Made by a program: the position numbers and the translations under genes. The notes beneath the pieces were generated by a model, which saw nothing but the letters and a program-made list of their open reading frames with translations, ran no database searches and was not told the origin of the DNA. This document shows positions 9,930-20,867 of a DNA stretch of 64,000 nucleotides, piece by piece. This DNA comes from Aporrectodea caliginosa (lineage: Eukaryota; Annelida; Clitellata; Crassiclitellata; Lumbricidae): assembly GCA_020284085.1 (NCBI GenBank), contig JACEVL010000045.1:1886696-1950695 (forward strand). Direction: 5' to 3'. Numbering within the stretch: the stretch's first letter is position 1; each line of letters begins with the position of its first letter.

Positions 9930-11800
9930 CGTTGTTGCCTGTTCGCGGAATGGCGGTTATGTTTCGAAGTGCTGATATGCTGAAGTCTTATTTTCAACGA
10001 AATTGCGGAATAAAATCTGTTGAACAGGTTCATTTTGTGCCTGAAATTGTTGTAAAACTACACAAGCGTGAGTATTTATCCGCGCGAAATAGCCTACGTG
10101 CAAAACGTGACCTCATATATTCAGTAGCAAATTCGCTAAGTAGGCTACTTTAGACGCTATAGTACTTGTAATATCGCAAAGTTCTGATTCCTCAGTTTTA
10201 TGTAAGGTAATTAACCCATTTAGTACCTAACATGGATAATAACCCATTTAGCACTTAAAATGGATGGATAATAAAGAATCGTTGCGCCAGATCACTTCAG
10301 CATGAAGCAAATTTCAGAGTGGCATGCGGGTACGCAGCACAGAAATAGGCCTAATTATAATGTCAATTTAAAAGTGCATGACATCGTCATCACAAACAGG
10401 TCATAAATGCTGCTGTAAAATTTACTGATGAAGGGTCAGATCCAATAACTTCAAGTGACAAGGGCGAAGTAGTCGGTAGTGGTGTTTTACTGCCTGAATT
10501 TGATGTTGTTTAACATGCTTCCTTTAGCATTTGGGAATTTATAAAGTCTATAACTAAATGTGATTTTGTTTTTTGTTTTTGTTTCTTTACAGCTTAAAAA
10601 ATGTAAAATTGATGTTAGAGTTCATTATTAAGTAGACAGTGTTAACTGCTAGAATAGATAATAGATTGGATCCCAAAAGTCTCTTTAAAACATATCGATT
10701 TCAAAACAGGCTTTCTAGTGGCACATTAGACGTTTGGAGATTATTACGATTACGATTATATGTGTGGTCTCTTTTTGTATAGGGTGCTGGCCGAATGTTA
10801 CTCGTGCAGTTCACTTGTACAGCACAAGACACATTTCAGCCAGGGAAGTGAGAAGGAAAGAGGCCAGCATTTTCCAGCTTTCTCTAATAGTTGTGTTGAA
10901 GGTCAGTGACCGTTGATTCAGAAAGTTTTCTGTGGTCTAATTTTTATCACAATTTCTCATTGCTATAAATGTACACAAAATGTAAGGAGCAATTCAATGT
11001 GCCATGGTGATAACAACTAATTAATAATCATGGTTTGCAAATTACTCTTGAATGTAAGTTCTTTTTAAGGATATTATAACAGTTGCATTAGTTGAATGTT
11101 CAAGCAATTTTATAAACTAAAATGACCCCTTTGTAGATACATTTTCAACTAGCTCAAATATATTTCCATATAATTTTGATATTTGCAACCTATCCAGTGT
11201 ACCTTGCAAATTACTCTTGAATGTAAGTTCTTTTTAAGGATATTATAACAGTTGCATTAGTTGAATGTTCAAGCAATTTTATAAACTAAAATTGATACAT
11301 TTTCAACTGCTCAAATATATTTCCATATAATTTTGATATTTGCAACCTATCCAGTGTACCTAAACTATAGGAGAATGATGACTTGTACAATTGCTTCTCT
11401 CTGTGTCTTCACTTGTACAATTGCTTCTCTCTGTGTCTTCATGCCTGCCTTTCAATGTGCATAATGTTCAATCAAACGTCATCTATTACATTTTTACACA
11501 TACTGTAGTACCAGTCATTTTGAATGTTGTGCACTTTGTTTCAGATCATTGCAGACAATGCTGTGGCACAGTATTTGGAGACAGCGGAGAGTGAGCCCTG
11601 CATATCGTCGTTCTGACAGTGAGCGACGACATACCCGCATTTTCATTGTTGGTGACACAGCTGTGACTGAAGTGCCAAAGACCAATATTCTGAGTGCCAC
11701 CCTGCTGCTGCTTGTCTCACACTATGTTTTCGACCTAGAATACTCTAGGTTTTATGCTAATCTTTTGGGCGTTCTCCAAACTCTGACAATTATGTGAAGG
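9930..11800 (+). pseudogene. Decayed coding scraps of the inserted unit
   Basis: Open segments are 9932-10153 (73 codons), about 10410-10515 (ending ...PEFDVV and a stop), 10734-10916 (60 codons) and 11549-11797 (82 codons, with HYVFDLEYSRFYANLLGVLQ). The last loosely recalls the C-terminal tail of large transposon-like proteins in animal genomes, but I cannot name the family. TTTCAG-like acceptors precede two segments (for example 11540-11545), so a relic intron-exon structure is possible. Confidence 0.25.
11035..11360 (+). repeat. Tandem duplication of about 165 bp
   Basis: 11035-11203 and 11204-11360 are nearly identical (starting TTGCAAATTACTCTTGAATG, ending CAGTGTACC). They differ by a 12-base deletion and a few substitutions. 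A second tandem pair follows: a 30-base unit ACTTGTACAATTGCTTCTCT... at 11381-11410 and 11411-11440. Confidence 0.95.
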
Positions 11801-12810
11801 ACACCAGCAAGCAGTTCAAATTTTTCATTATGAAACTTTGTGCTGTTATTTAAAGTTTGCCAGAGTCATTACCCGAGATTAACCACGTCTTATCCTGTGA
11901 CACTGACAAAATCTTAAAGAACCATTTCTTGCAGGATTTTCAGATGCTAAAGTTGAATGTGATATTTGAATGTTAACAATTATCATCAATGTCAATGGCA
12001 TTTTAATTAATTTCTAGTTAATTTAGGATATTTGTAGTTCTGTGTTCTGTTGGAATTGCATGTGTGCTTTTATTTATTTTTTATTAGCATTTGGATTTAA
12101 ATTTAAATATCCATGAGACTTGGTTGTGGGTCATTCAAATATAGGCTATATGATATCCGGACAGAGGGAGGGAGGGTCATGCAAATGCGGACAAGGGAGA
12201 AAGTCTTATGGCTTAAGCAGACGTCCAGATGGGTCTACATGTACATGTGCAAGGCTTTTAGTTCAACCTGCTTTAAGCACCAACTTCAGTTATAAGATGG
12301 GATATATTACTTCAGTTTTTACAGCTTTGAGTGCTGTAATTGACGTATGGAAACTTGCTTTACTTTCAAGTTTCAAATAGCAAGTATATATTCAGACAAT
12401 TCAATTATGCATGTGCTTATAAATTAAGATATAGAACAAGGAGTTTTGTAAGGGTGTCTTCTGCAATGCATGTTAGTGCATTATAACTGTTACCTGGCTT
12501 TGGAGTGCAGACGTCTGCAAAGTGAGAGAGTAAGACCAAAAGCGGACAAAGGGTGATGGAGGGTCCAAAGGAGGTACTTTTTGGGCGTCCTTTATGGACG
12601 AACCCTTACTGTGCAATTGCATTGAAGTATGATTAGTTTATATCTCAATTCTGACTTTCAGATAATAGCTGTGCTCATATTTTGTCTTAATTTTTGAATA
12701 TATTAGGCCTATACATACATGCAATTGCTTTCGTTATATTGTATTGTATATTATGTATACATACGTGTTTTCTCTCAACTCTGAAAATTTGTGGTTATTG
12801 CAAGTGTTCA
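11801..12810. other. AT-rich interior of the inserted unit
   Basis: No recognised gene. Contains AT-rich stretches and short frames (60 and 86 codons near 12113-12380) without motifs. Confidence 0.3.
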
Positions 12811-12819
12811 TAGGTTGGG

Positions 12820-13180
12820 AACACTAGTGTTAATGAAGAGCACATTGTTGTGTTCCGTTCATGAGCACTAGCGTTTAGAGCAGGGTTTGAACGCCCGGAC
12901 GCGTTCTATTAGTGTTACATTTACGCGTTAAAGTATTTGCACACGTCATGCGTTAACGAGTAGAACACCCATTAAGCGTTTAAAAATCATAACACTAGTG
13001 TTCAGAAATTTAATGCTAGCGTTAACATTAGAAACGCCGGACGCGTTCTATTAGTGACGCGCATAGGTGTTCAATAATCATAACACTAGTGTTCAAAAAC
13101 TTAACGCCAGCGTTAACATTAGAAACGCCCGGACGCGTTCTATTAGTGTTACAATTTGGCGTTTAAAAATGTGTTCTAGT
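12820..13180. repeat. Right-end palindrome array, partly 91-bp periodic
   Basis: AACACTAGTGTT occurs at 12820-12831, 12991-13002 and 13082-13093. The last two begin 91-bp units that also contain a GCTAGCGTTAAC or GCCAGCGTTAAC block and a GAAACGCC(C)GGACGCGTTC block. The whole region is a code of short palindromes of the form AACRC-N-GYGTT. Confidence 0.8.
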
Positions 13181-13237
13181 TGTGAACACCCGGCTTTAGA
13201 GTGCACGACGCCTAAAATTACGGGAGGAAAATACATG

Positions 13238-13560
13238 CTTCTAACCTTTGGATGGGCCAAAATGTCTAGTAACGGCTCATTGCAGAATAGATTTTCATCG
13301 TCATCTGCATTGTACCGGGCATCAGAATGTGTTGTCTGTGATGCACTGTACTGGCTATCGTCAGAATGCTTTGTGTGTGAAGAGCGACTCCCTGTTTGCA
13401 CAATGTCAATAGGCAACTGGTCTGAACCTGGACATAGGTTCCGACGGGGTCCATGGGAGTGTAGTGTGCCTTTTAAACGATGTAGTTTAAACTCGCTTAA
13501 ACAAACTGGGCATACGCCGACGTCTTTTGGTAACCTTTGACTCATTACTTGTGGTGGCAA
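13238..13560 (-). pseudogene. 5' part of the R2-like retrotransposon: zinc finger region
   Basis: The open frame begins MPPQVMSQ. It contains a C17-x2-C20-x13-H34-x-H36 zinc finger (CPVC...TLHSHG) followed by GPRRNLCPGS, an N-terminal DNA-binding signature seen in R2-like elements. An acidic low-complexity linker follows, then DILAHPKVRS at 99-108. There the homology to residues 4-13 of the 5786-8494 frame begins, and the frame runs into the insertion. It is the displaced N-terminus of that element, or of a very close relative. Upstream (13561-13700) may be 5' UTR. Confidence 0.7.
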
Positions 13561-14001
13561 TGGACGAAGATACCCTCCGCCTTCCAGTTTAGTCGAAATG
13601 TATTATTGTTATGCATGGATACTTGAACAGGAATGGAAATGAAAATATCTGGAGTGGGAGGAATGAAACTGGATATCAATATGTTGTTTAAAATGTAAAT
13701 AAATCAACGTCTTTAATGCGTTGCTAGGTAACACGCATTATGACGTCGTATGATCATATAACTGTTTTACCGTTGTAAATCATGAAGTCGAATTCTGATT
13801 TCCAGCTGAACAGTTTACACATTTAAACTAAAATCCTGCAAAATCCAGAGTCTGACGACAGAAAATATTTAGATACTCCAGGTCCTGGTATCGATAGATG
13901 CACAGTGGTATAAAAACGTGTTCTGACGAGCTACAGATACTTTTAAAAACTACAAAACTCAAGAGAGATAAATCTATCGACAGACTTGTTGTGTTACGTC
14001 A

Positions 14002-14012
14002 TGCATTATTAT

Positions 14013-14103
<91 letters not shown>
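14002..14103 (+). repeat. (ATT)n microsatellite
   Basis: About 100 bases of pure ATT. The flanks 13700-14000 and 14104-14290 are AT-rich with no recognised content. Confidence 0.95.
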
Positions 14104-14104
<1 letters not shown>

Positions 14105-14289
14105 TACATAATTAAAATTCTCCTATAAACCAATGGGCATGTCCAAACTAATTCGTTATGATCAACGAATATATTATGCCTGCATTTTTCGTGTATCATT
14201 CACAGTTATTTCCTTAGCCTAACTTAATTGCTTTCAATTAAATATAACTTAATTTATTTGCAATTTACCAAAAAAACTGTCTGCAAAAA

Positions 14290-14628
14290 CTTCTATCATT
14301 CCACATGTTGAAGGAGATACGTCGTCTGCGATGTGTTTGATCCACGGTAAGCGAACTGTTTGTTGCGATGAAGACGGTTAATTTTTGTCGCCATCTTCGA
14401 CTTTTCGATTAGTAGCAGTTTATTTACCATAAATGCAAAATGATCGCTTAATTTTCCACTCAGCCGTTTCGCATTATCATTGTTCGATATATTGTTTACT
14501 CAAGAAAATGGACCGCTCGATATCACGAAATAAGTAAAAAAAATGAATCGAACAAACCAAAATTAATCGATTAAAATTTTTAACGATTAATCGATTAAAT
14601 AATTAATCGTTAAAATCCGCAGCTCTGA
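14290..14628 (-). mobile_element. hAT 5'-terminal fragment with BED-finger relic
   Basis: Read on minus it starts CAGAGCTGCGGATTTTAACG, a hAT CAGRGCTG-type end, followed by TTAATCGATTAATCG subterminal repeats. It ends in a relic frame (RNKQFAYRGSNTS) homologous to 4300-4460. Sister ends lie at 32505-32730 and 46350-46517. No right terminus is found, so the copy is truncated. Confidence 0.5.
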
Positions 14629-14639
14629 TAATTATATAG

Positions 14640-15290
14640 ATGAATATGACGATAACTAAAATATATGCCAAATAACTAAAATAGCTGCATGCTAAAAATG
14701 ATATGGCAGTAATTATATGATATGGGAAATTACTATTTCAGCAGATATCTTAGTAGACTTAGATATTGTCCAGTCCTATGCATACACTAAGTACAATATC
14801 TGCTAAAAATAATAATATAGCCAATATCAGTATAAATCAAGGATATTCATCTCTTACTTTTCTTTCAATTTCCTATTTTATTTTATTTAAGATATCATTA
14901 GTAATAATATATATTTATTTTAAGAGTAAATTCATTTTGAATTCATTTTAGCAATACGTTGCACTTGCTGCAGCCAGGTTCTTGCCTGTTCCTTTCTGTA
15001 CATCGTTTAGGAACCACGACCTCCCCGCATCTCTTTAGCATCCAGCCTCTGTATCTATTGAATCTTTCTATTCTTGGCTGCAACCTAATGGGTCTCCGGC
15101 GGTGGGAGGGTTGAGGGAGTGTAAGAGGCATCGTTTGGCACCGACGTTCGTCCTTATCCGGGACAATTAATTGTCTGCGACAACGTATTGTCTGCGACAA
15201 TTAAGCACGCTGCGACGCTTGACTGCGACGCATCGATGCACAGCGAAGACAATGAAGACTCACCTCTGCGAGGAATCGATGCCAACGATG
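14640..15290. other. AT-rich then mixed unique sequence
   Basis: 14640-14950 is AT-rich with ATATCTTAGTAGACTTAGATA-like partial palindromes. 14950-15290 is mixed. No supported gene. Confidence 0.3.
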
Positions 15291-15295
15291 CACGG

Positions 15296-15560
15296 AGAGG
15301 GAGATAGAGAGACAGAGACAGAGACACACAGAGACAAAAACAAAGACAGAGACAGATACGGATTCAGAGAGAAAGACAGATACAGAGAGTCAGATGCAAA
15401 GAGACAGAGAGGCAGATACAGCGATAAACAGAGAGACACGACACAGGCAGACAGATACAGAGAGACAGATGCAGAATACACACACACATACACACACAGA
15501 GACAAAAAGGTATGACAGAGAAAGGAAGAGAGAGGCAGGGAGGGAGGCAGGGAGGCAGGG
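15296..15560 (+). repeat. AGAGAC/ACAC/GGGAGGCA microsatellite
   Basis: GACAGA-type units grade into CACACACA and then AGGGAGGCAGGG. Frames on both strands are artefacts of composition. Confidence 0.9.
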
Positions 15561-15583
15561 CAACCGACCTTCGATAGGTTCCC

Positions 15584-15850
15584 GTCTTTCAGCGTCCGGA
15601 GGCAGCAGCTTTCTTCTTCAAAAGAGACGATGTATTCGGATGGGACTCTTTGTCTCCCAGGTCCCCGGTGCCGGCGTTCCATCTCAGCGGTCGTGAGACG
15701 AGACAATGCCATGTCCTCTTGCAAGACAATGGACCCTTTGACCGTGATTTCGCTAATTGAGACGACGACGCCGCCATTAGCCAGACGTACTTTGACAGTG
15801 TTTGACTTCAGACGTCGTCCTCAGCCACGACGGCAGAGATCGCTGCCGCC
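15584..15850 (-). other. Weak candidate exon
   Basis: A non-repetitive open frame of about 80 codons on the minus strand includes VKVRLANGGVVVSISEITV and VPSEYIVSFEEE. It has mixed amino-acid composition unlike the surrounding low-complexity frames, and then runs into the microsatellite. No convincing GTAAGT donor is visible. No family recognised. Confidence 0.2.
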
Positions 15851-15954
15851 TTTCACACAGAGAAGAACGAACGGCGCTTCTTAAAAGCCTCCTGTCTCTC
15901 CTCTAACTGAATTGTCGACGTGTTAATAGTTTCCAAAGAAACAGACCGGCTCTT

Positions 15955-16119
15955 TCTTTCTCTGTCTCCTTCTATCTGTCTGTCTGTCTGTCTGTTTGTC
16001 TCTCTGTGCATCCAAGTTCGCCTTTGTATCGGAAGCTGTCTTTGGACAATTTTGGTGCGATTGACGATTTGTCTTGTTTCTTGTCTGTCTTCAGAGATAT
16101 ATCTTTGTCAGCTTGTCAA

Positions 16120-16180
<61 letters not shown>

Positions 16181-16620
16181 ATCTCTCTCTGTCTGCTTGT
16201 GCGTCTATATCTTCCTGTGTGTCTGCGCATATCTTCATGCTTGTGTCTGCATGTCTCTCTCTCTCTCTCTGCCTGTATGTCTCTGGATAGTCTTACGATC
16301 TGACTGCCTCTCTGTCTGTTTGTCTCTATGACTGTCTGTCCAACTCTCTCTCTCTCTGTTTGTCCACCCGTTCATTCGTCGGTTTGTCTGCCTGGGTATA
16401 ATCTCTCTGCATGTAAGTGTATACATATATACGTTTAAGTAAAAGTGTATACATGCATACACATACACAAATACATACATTGAGGCATACACACATAAAT
16501 GCATAAATACATACATATACTTGTCTGTCTATCTGTCCGTCAGTCTGTATCTCTGTCTCTGTCTGTCTGTCTGCCTCTTGTCTCTCCGTCTGCCTGTCCG
16601 TCTATGTAAGCCTCTATCTA
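15955..16620 (+). repeat. TCTG/TC/ATAC microsatellite region
   Basis: TCTGTCTG units at 15955-16010. Pure (TC)n at about 16122-16176. Mixed TCTGTC follows to 16370. ATACAT-type units lie at 16415-16520 and TCTGTCTG again at 16520-16610. Confidence 0.9.
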
Positions 16621-16649
16621 TGGATCGTTTGATGCGATTGACCTCCTTG

Positions 16650-16653
<4 letters not shown>

Positions 16654-16704
<51 letters not shown>
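16654..16704 (+). repeat. (CTG)17
   Basis: Seventeen uninterrupted CTG triplets. A complementary (CAG)11 lies 164 bases downstream. Confidence 0.97.
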
Positions 16705-16706
<2 letters not shown>

Positions 16707-16864
16707 CTTGTCTCCTTGGGATTCGTCGCATCTCGATTGCAAACGGCGTCGTTCCGCATGAATGGTCTGAACGTGAAGTCGATCAATGGCATCGATCGCT
16801 GACCACCTCCACCACCCTCCCTCCACCCCACCCCCCCCATCCCCATCCCCATCCCCCATCCCAT

Positions 16865-16867
<3 letters not shown>

Positions 16868-16900
<33 letters not shown>
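16868..16900 (+). repeat. (CAG)11
   Basis: Eleven uninterrupted CAG triplets, inverted relative to 16654-16704. A CCCCACCCC-rich stretch (about 16815-16860) lies just before it. Confidence 0.97.
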
Positions 16901-16902
<2 letters not shown>

Positions 16903-17079
16903 CCCATGGCACCGACGATGCATTGTCAGATGCGGTTTTTGACGAGGAGAAATTCTTTGGTGGAGACGATGGAAGAATGGAACAAATGGAAACAGAGACC
17001 TATTCCATGACCATAAGCACCCATTCCACCTTTCCATAAAGCTCCATGCACTCCACTACTATAAAGATCACGAATGACA

Positions 17080-17200
17080 TTATATGGGCATCTATGTGTG
17101 CATGTATGAGTGCATGTATTTATGTATATTTGTATGTATGTATTTATGTATACATGTATGTATACATGTATGCATGTATGTGTGCCCGGTATATAAATAT
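17080..17200 (+). repeat. ATGTATGT-type microsatellite
   Basis: TATGTATG and TACATGTA units. A further (TA)n/(CA)n tract lies at 17455-17545. The DNA between is AT-rich and without recognised content. Confidence 0.85.
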
Positions 17201-17744
17201 ATTATATAAAATGCTATTAATAACGCGCCCGCACACATATATACACCCGTGCACATACCAATCGTCACTAAAAGAGGTACTAAAAGTGGCTGTCTTACTT
17301 GACTATTTAGTTACTTCTAGTAGATACATACATACATAATAATCAAACAAGCACGCATGATTATATGTGCAGGTTTACATTATGTAAATGCATACGTAAA
17401 TAGGCCTATTTACATCAATATAATATAATATGTATTTATTGTGCTGGTGAGTTTCTTGAATATATATATATATACATGCACACACACACTGACACACTGA
17501 CACACACTCACACACACACACACATGTGCACACACATATATAGTGGATAAATATACATGTATATAATATTCCATATGTTCATATATAGCTGTGTTTCCAT
17601 GTGTTTGCCTGTGATCTCTTGGACACGTCATGCAGCATGGTGCGTCATATCCGGATGATTCACGCGTCACAGGACGGAAGTACTTAAGAAATTGAATTCG
17701 AAACTATCATTCGAGATCGTCCACAGACGAATGATACGATGATG

Positions 17745-18105
17745 TGTGTGGCAGACAAAGACACGGAGACGGACAGAGAGAAAGACAGAGAGAAAGAGAG
17801 GCAGAGACATACGGACGAAGGCACGGAGACGGACAGACAGAGATATATACAGAGAAGGAGGCAGAGACTGCATGCAGACAGACTCAAAGACAGACTGCTT
17901 CTTGTCACGTGAAATTGATGTCGCAAAGACAGACAGAGAGTTTGAGAGACAGAGAGAGAGAGACAGAGACAGACAGACAGAGACATAGACAGACAGACAG
18001 ACAGATAGAGACACAAAGAGACAAGAGACACAGAGGTACACACAGGCCGATACAGAAACAAAGGTATACCGAGAGATAGAAAGAGAGATATCGACAAGGA
18101 CAGAG
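17745..18105 (+). repeat. GACAGA/GAGACAGA purine-rich microsatellite
   Basis: About 350 bases of imperfect AGACAGAG units with a 40-base unique island near 17885-17930. Confidence 0.9.
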
Positions 18106-18120
18106 AAGAAACATTTCTTA

Positions 18121-18340
18121 CGTCTTATGTACAAGGTAAGGTACAAAAAAATAGGTTAGGTAAGGTTAGGGTCAGGTCAAATAAGGTAAGGAAAGGTCAT
18201 GATTTATGGAATGGTTAGTTCAACTAATACACTGCTAAATCAGGACAGGTAAGATAAAGTCGGGGTCAGTTCAGATAAGGTAAATAAACTTAATAAAGGT
18301 TAGGTCAGTTCAAAAGGGTTAGGCTCCTTTATAACAGTCA
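18121..18340 (+). repeat. Degenerate GGTTAGGT/GGTAAGG minisatellite
   Basis: Repeated AGGTAAGG, GGTTAGGGTCAGG and GGTCAGTTCA units suggest an old, diverged telomere-like or minisatellite array. Confidence 0.55.
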
Positions 18341-18950
18341 CATTGTGACTATTAATGCTTAGAAAAGTTGCACGACATCTTATGGCAAAACGGTTTCTAT
18401 GTAGTATTCCATGTAGCGGAGATTAGTGGAAATGGAAAAGTACTATGGGAATGGATGGATAGGTCAACAGTTTAACGAAATCTTGAAGTCGGTAGAAATT
18501 ATCTTAATACAGTTCTCACCGTTCCTAAGGCTTTATTCCTCTTTAATATTGCTTCCCGTGCGATATTAGCGTTTGGATTGAATATATTACGTAGGTTAAA
18601 AGCGTTTGAAAGGTGTCTAAAAGGTCATAGTAACGGCTATAGATGGATACCTAGTTTAACGCAACTTATGCCAACAAGGGCCATTGACATCGACTAAGAT
18701 TATTTTTGGCTTAATACAGATCTTGGCTGCTTAACTGCTCACATAAATAAATAAATAAGTCAGTTCCGGGATTATACATTTATTAGATTAAGTCAGTATA
18801 ATTAGGTATAAAGTAAAACAGCCTAATGAGAAATTCGGTTTATATACAGGGTATCCGCATTTTAAAGGTGTCTTGGCTATGCTTTGTATGGCTGTTGATA
18901 TTCTTATATTTTGTATTTTTCTTAAAAATTCTTATTCTTATTCAAATTAT
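18341..18950. other. AT-rich sequence with one dispersed-module copy
   Basis: 18650-18722 carries GTTTAACGCAACTTATGCCA followed by AACAAGGGCCATTGACATCG, a copy of dispersed module B (other copies at 39420-39480, 45410-45480, 61990-62070, 62530 and 62735). The remainder is AT-rich with no gene. Confidence 0.45.
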
Positions 18951-18952
18951 TA

Positions 18953-18953
18953 C

Positions 18954-19040
<87 letters not shown>

Positions 19041-19041
19041 C
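18953..19041 (+). repeat. (ATT)n microsatellite
   Basis: About 88 bases of ATT. The following 19042-19500 is unique, with an isolated CTCF-like AGGATGGCGCTAG at 19207. Confidence 0.95.
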
Positions 19042-19510
19042 TCTTATAAATAGTAACTAACAAGACCGCAAGCGTTGTAGTGACAGGCGTCTGCCACCCT
19101 GGAGCACGGCTTTGAACCAACACGCGTCGGATGAGGAAGTCACGTGAGGGGCACCTGTTCCATGTTGGCGCCAATAAGCAGAAGCACGTGAGAACGCTCC
19201 TGGCGAGGATGGCGCTAGATGAAGAGGACTTTCGTTGATGAGTCTGTTAGACTTGGAGTCTGTTGGGGGGGGCAGGGGAAGGGGGTCGACGGAGGAAGAA
19301 GGAAGAGTGCGAGAATAGAGAAACCTCTGTTACCATTAACCACGCATGTGTAATGTGGCGATGGGTAACCTAAAATTATACTGATTTGTCGATTTATGTT
19401 AAGTACTGTTTTTAATGGTGTCATTCGTAGATATTATTTTCTAATTTCATGCGCATTATATATGCGTTATGACAACATAGTGTGTGTGTGCCGCCGAGAG
19501 AAGAGATGTA

Positions 19511-19513
19511 GTG

Positions 19514-19580
<67 letters not shown>

Positions 19581-19745
19581 TGTGTGTGTGTGTGTGTGTG
19601 TGTCTGTGTGTGTGTGCAAGGGTATCAAGTGCATAACTCTGTATAAGCCCTATAGTGTTTGTAATGTTCATTACAGTCATCATTATCGTCATCATCATCG
19701 TCATCACCACCACCACCACCACCACCACCACCACCACCACCACCA
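19511..19745 (+). repeat. (GT)n then (ATC)/(CAC)n arrays
   Basis: (GT)n occupies 19511-19616 with two TCTG breaks. After a 60-base gap, CATCATCGTCATC and then (CAC)n fill 19676-19745. Confidence 0.95.
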
Positions 19746-19799
19746 ATTTTTGTCATCATTATTTATCATCTTGATCATCATCAGTCATATGCATGATGT

Positions 19800-20867
19800 A
19801 AGTAAGTATATTTCTTTATTGAGAAGCACTAGCAAACGCACAGCACTGTACATAGCAAGATTATACATTCAAACAAATAAACGTTTATATATACAACCAT
19901 AAAATTGAATGAGAGGCTTTATTGTACAGAGGAAGAAGAGCTAGAGCTAGTCATAGGGGAAAATGAAGGGCTTAAATAGCCAGATCTAGGGAAAACATAG
20001 TTTATTTATATAGCATCCGGGCAAGGAAGCATTTCTGAGACAGGTTGTCAAACATGGGAGCTCACGGTTATGGGACCGTGGTCGCAGGGAGTAGCGCGAT
20101 TGCTTGATCGGCGGCAACAATTTATGCAATACATGACAAGGATTGTACAGAATACAGGCAAAGAGTCTAGTATCCGCATTGCTGCAGAGAGTCTCAAATG
20201 AGGGGAGAAGATGGAGGTTACCCCTGGCGTCTTCGGATAATTCCCTCAAGGGCCTCCCGTTCCTGCACTCTCCAAAGCCCCCACACACAGGCGAGCAATA
20301 CAGCATCATACCAACCGTAGTGGCACGAACTACATCAAATAAACTGTCCCCCGAGAGCCCGTGAGACCTCAGGATCCGAAGTGCATAAAAGGACTGCCTT
20401 GCTTTTATGGTCAGACGTTTAATGTGACATGGAGAACCCAAATTTCGCTGTAAGCTCAACACCAAGAATATTTAGGGTTTGCACTCTTGCGATACCTTTT
20501 AGAGGAGGGGGAACATACCGAAGGTACCCCGGGGACGTGTAAAAATTATCTCACAGGATTTGCTTGAGTTTAGCTTGAGGTTGCAACTCTGTGCCCATAC
20601 ACTAATATGCTGAAGCTCCATCTCAGTTGTAGTGATACTTGATGCAGGGACAGCGAGATAGCAATCATCTGCATATTTAAAAATGCGATTGCATTTATTA
20701 ACTGGTTTTAAGTCAGAGATTGCAACTACGAAATCCATCGGGCCCAAACCGGAACCTTGAATAATACTTGCATTAATTCGTGCCAGAAAAGATATTACAC
20801 CGTTAAACCTCTTATATGTGCGCATATGTATGTGCATATTATGTGTATATGTATGTATATAATACAA
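19800..20867 (-). pseudogene. CR1/Jockey-like LINE reverse transcriptase, 5' truncated and frameshifted
   Basis: The minus frame at 20499-20867 has IIQGSGLGPMDFVVAISDL and KYADDCYLAVPA, the RT motif 4 region and the YADD catalytic box. After frameshifts near 20430-20520 (where RPRGYLRYVPPPLKG continues in another frame), 19986-20465 gives the C-terminal part (FYALRILRSHGL, NPCHVLHKLLPP, YSLRPRSH). The 3' end near 19800 reads TGTACAGTGCTGTGCGTTTG then AATAAAGAAATATA. This matches the tail of the SINE at 58755-58985 and suggests the LINE mobilised it. Confidence 0.85.

Larger units (their letters stand above)
8486..13237. mobile_element. 4.75-kb insertion with palindrome-array ends inside the retrotransposon
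   Basis: The unit is bounded by the 29-bp direct repeats at 8457-8485 and 13238-13266. CATGTATTTTC at 8509-8519 is inverted at 13227-13237 (11 bp), giving a possible short terminal inverted repeat; the left copy sits 23 bases inside the boundary. Both ends hold arrays of GAACAC/GTGTTC- and AACGC/GCGTT-type palindromes (8660-8760 and 12820-13180). The interior holds decayed coding scraps, a tandem duplication and a nested element. I cannot assign a superfamily: a 29-bp duplication is long for cut-and-paste transposons, and no LINE tail is seen. A composite of several insertions is the main alternative. Confidence 0.5.
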
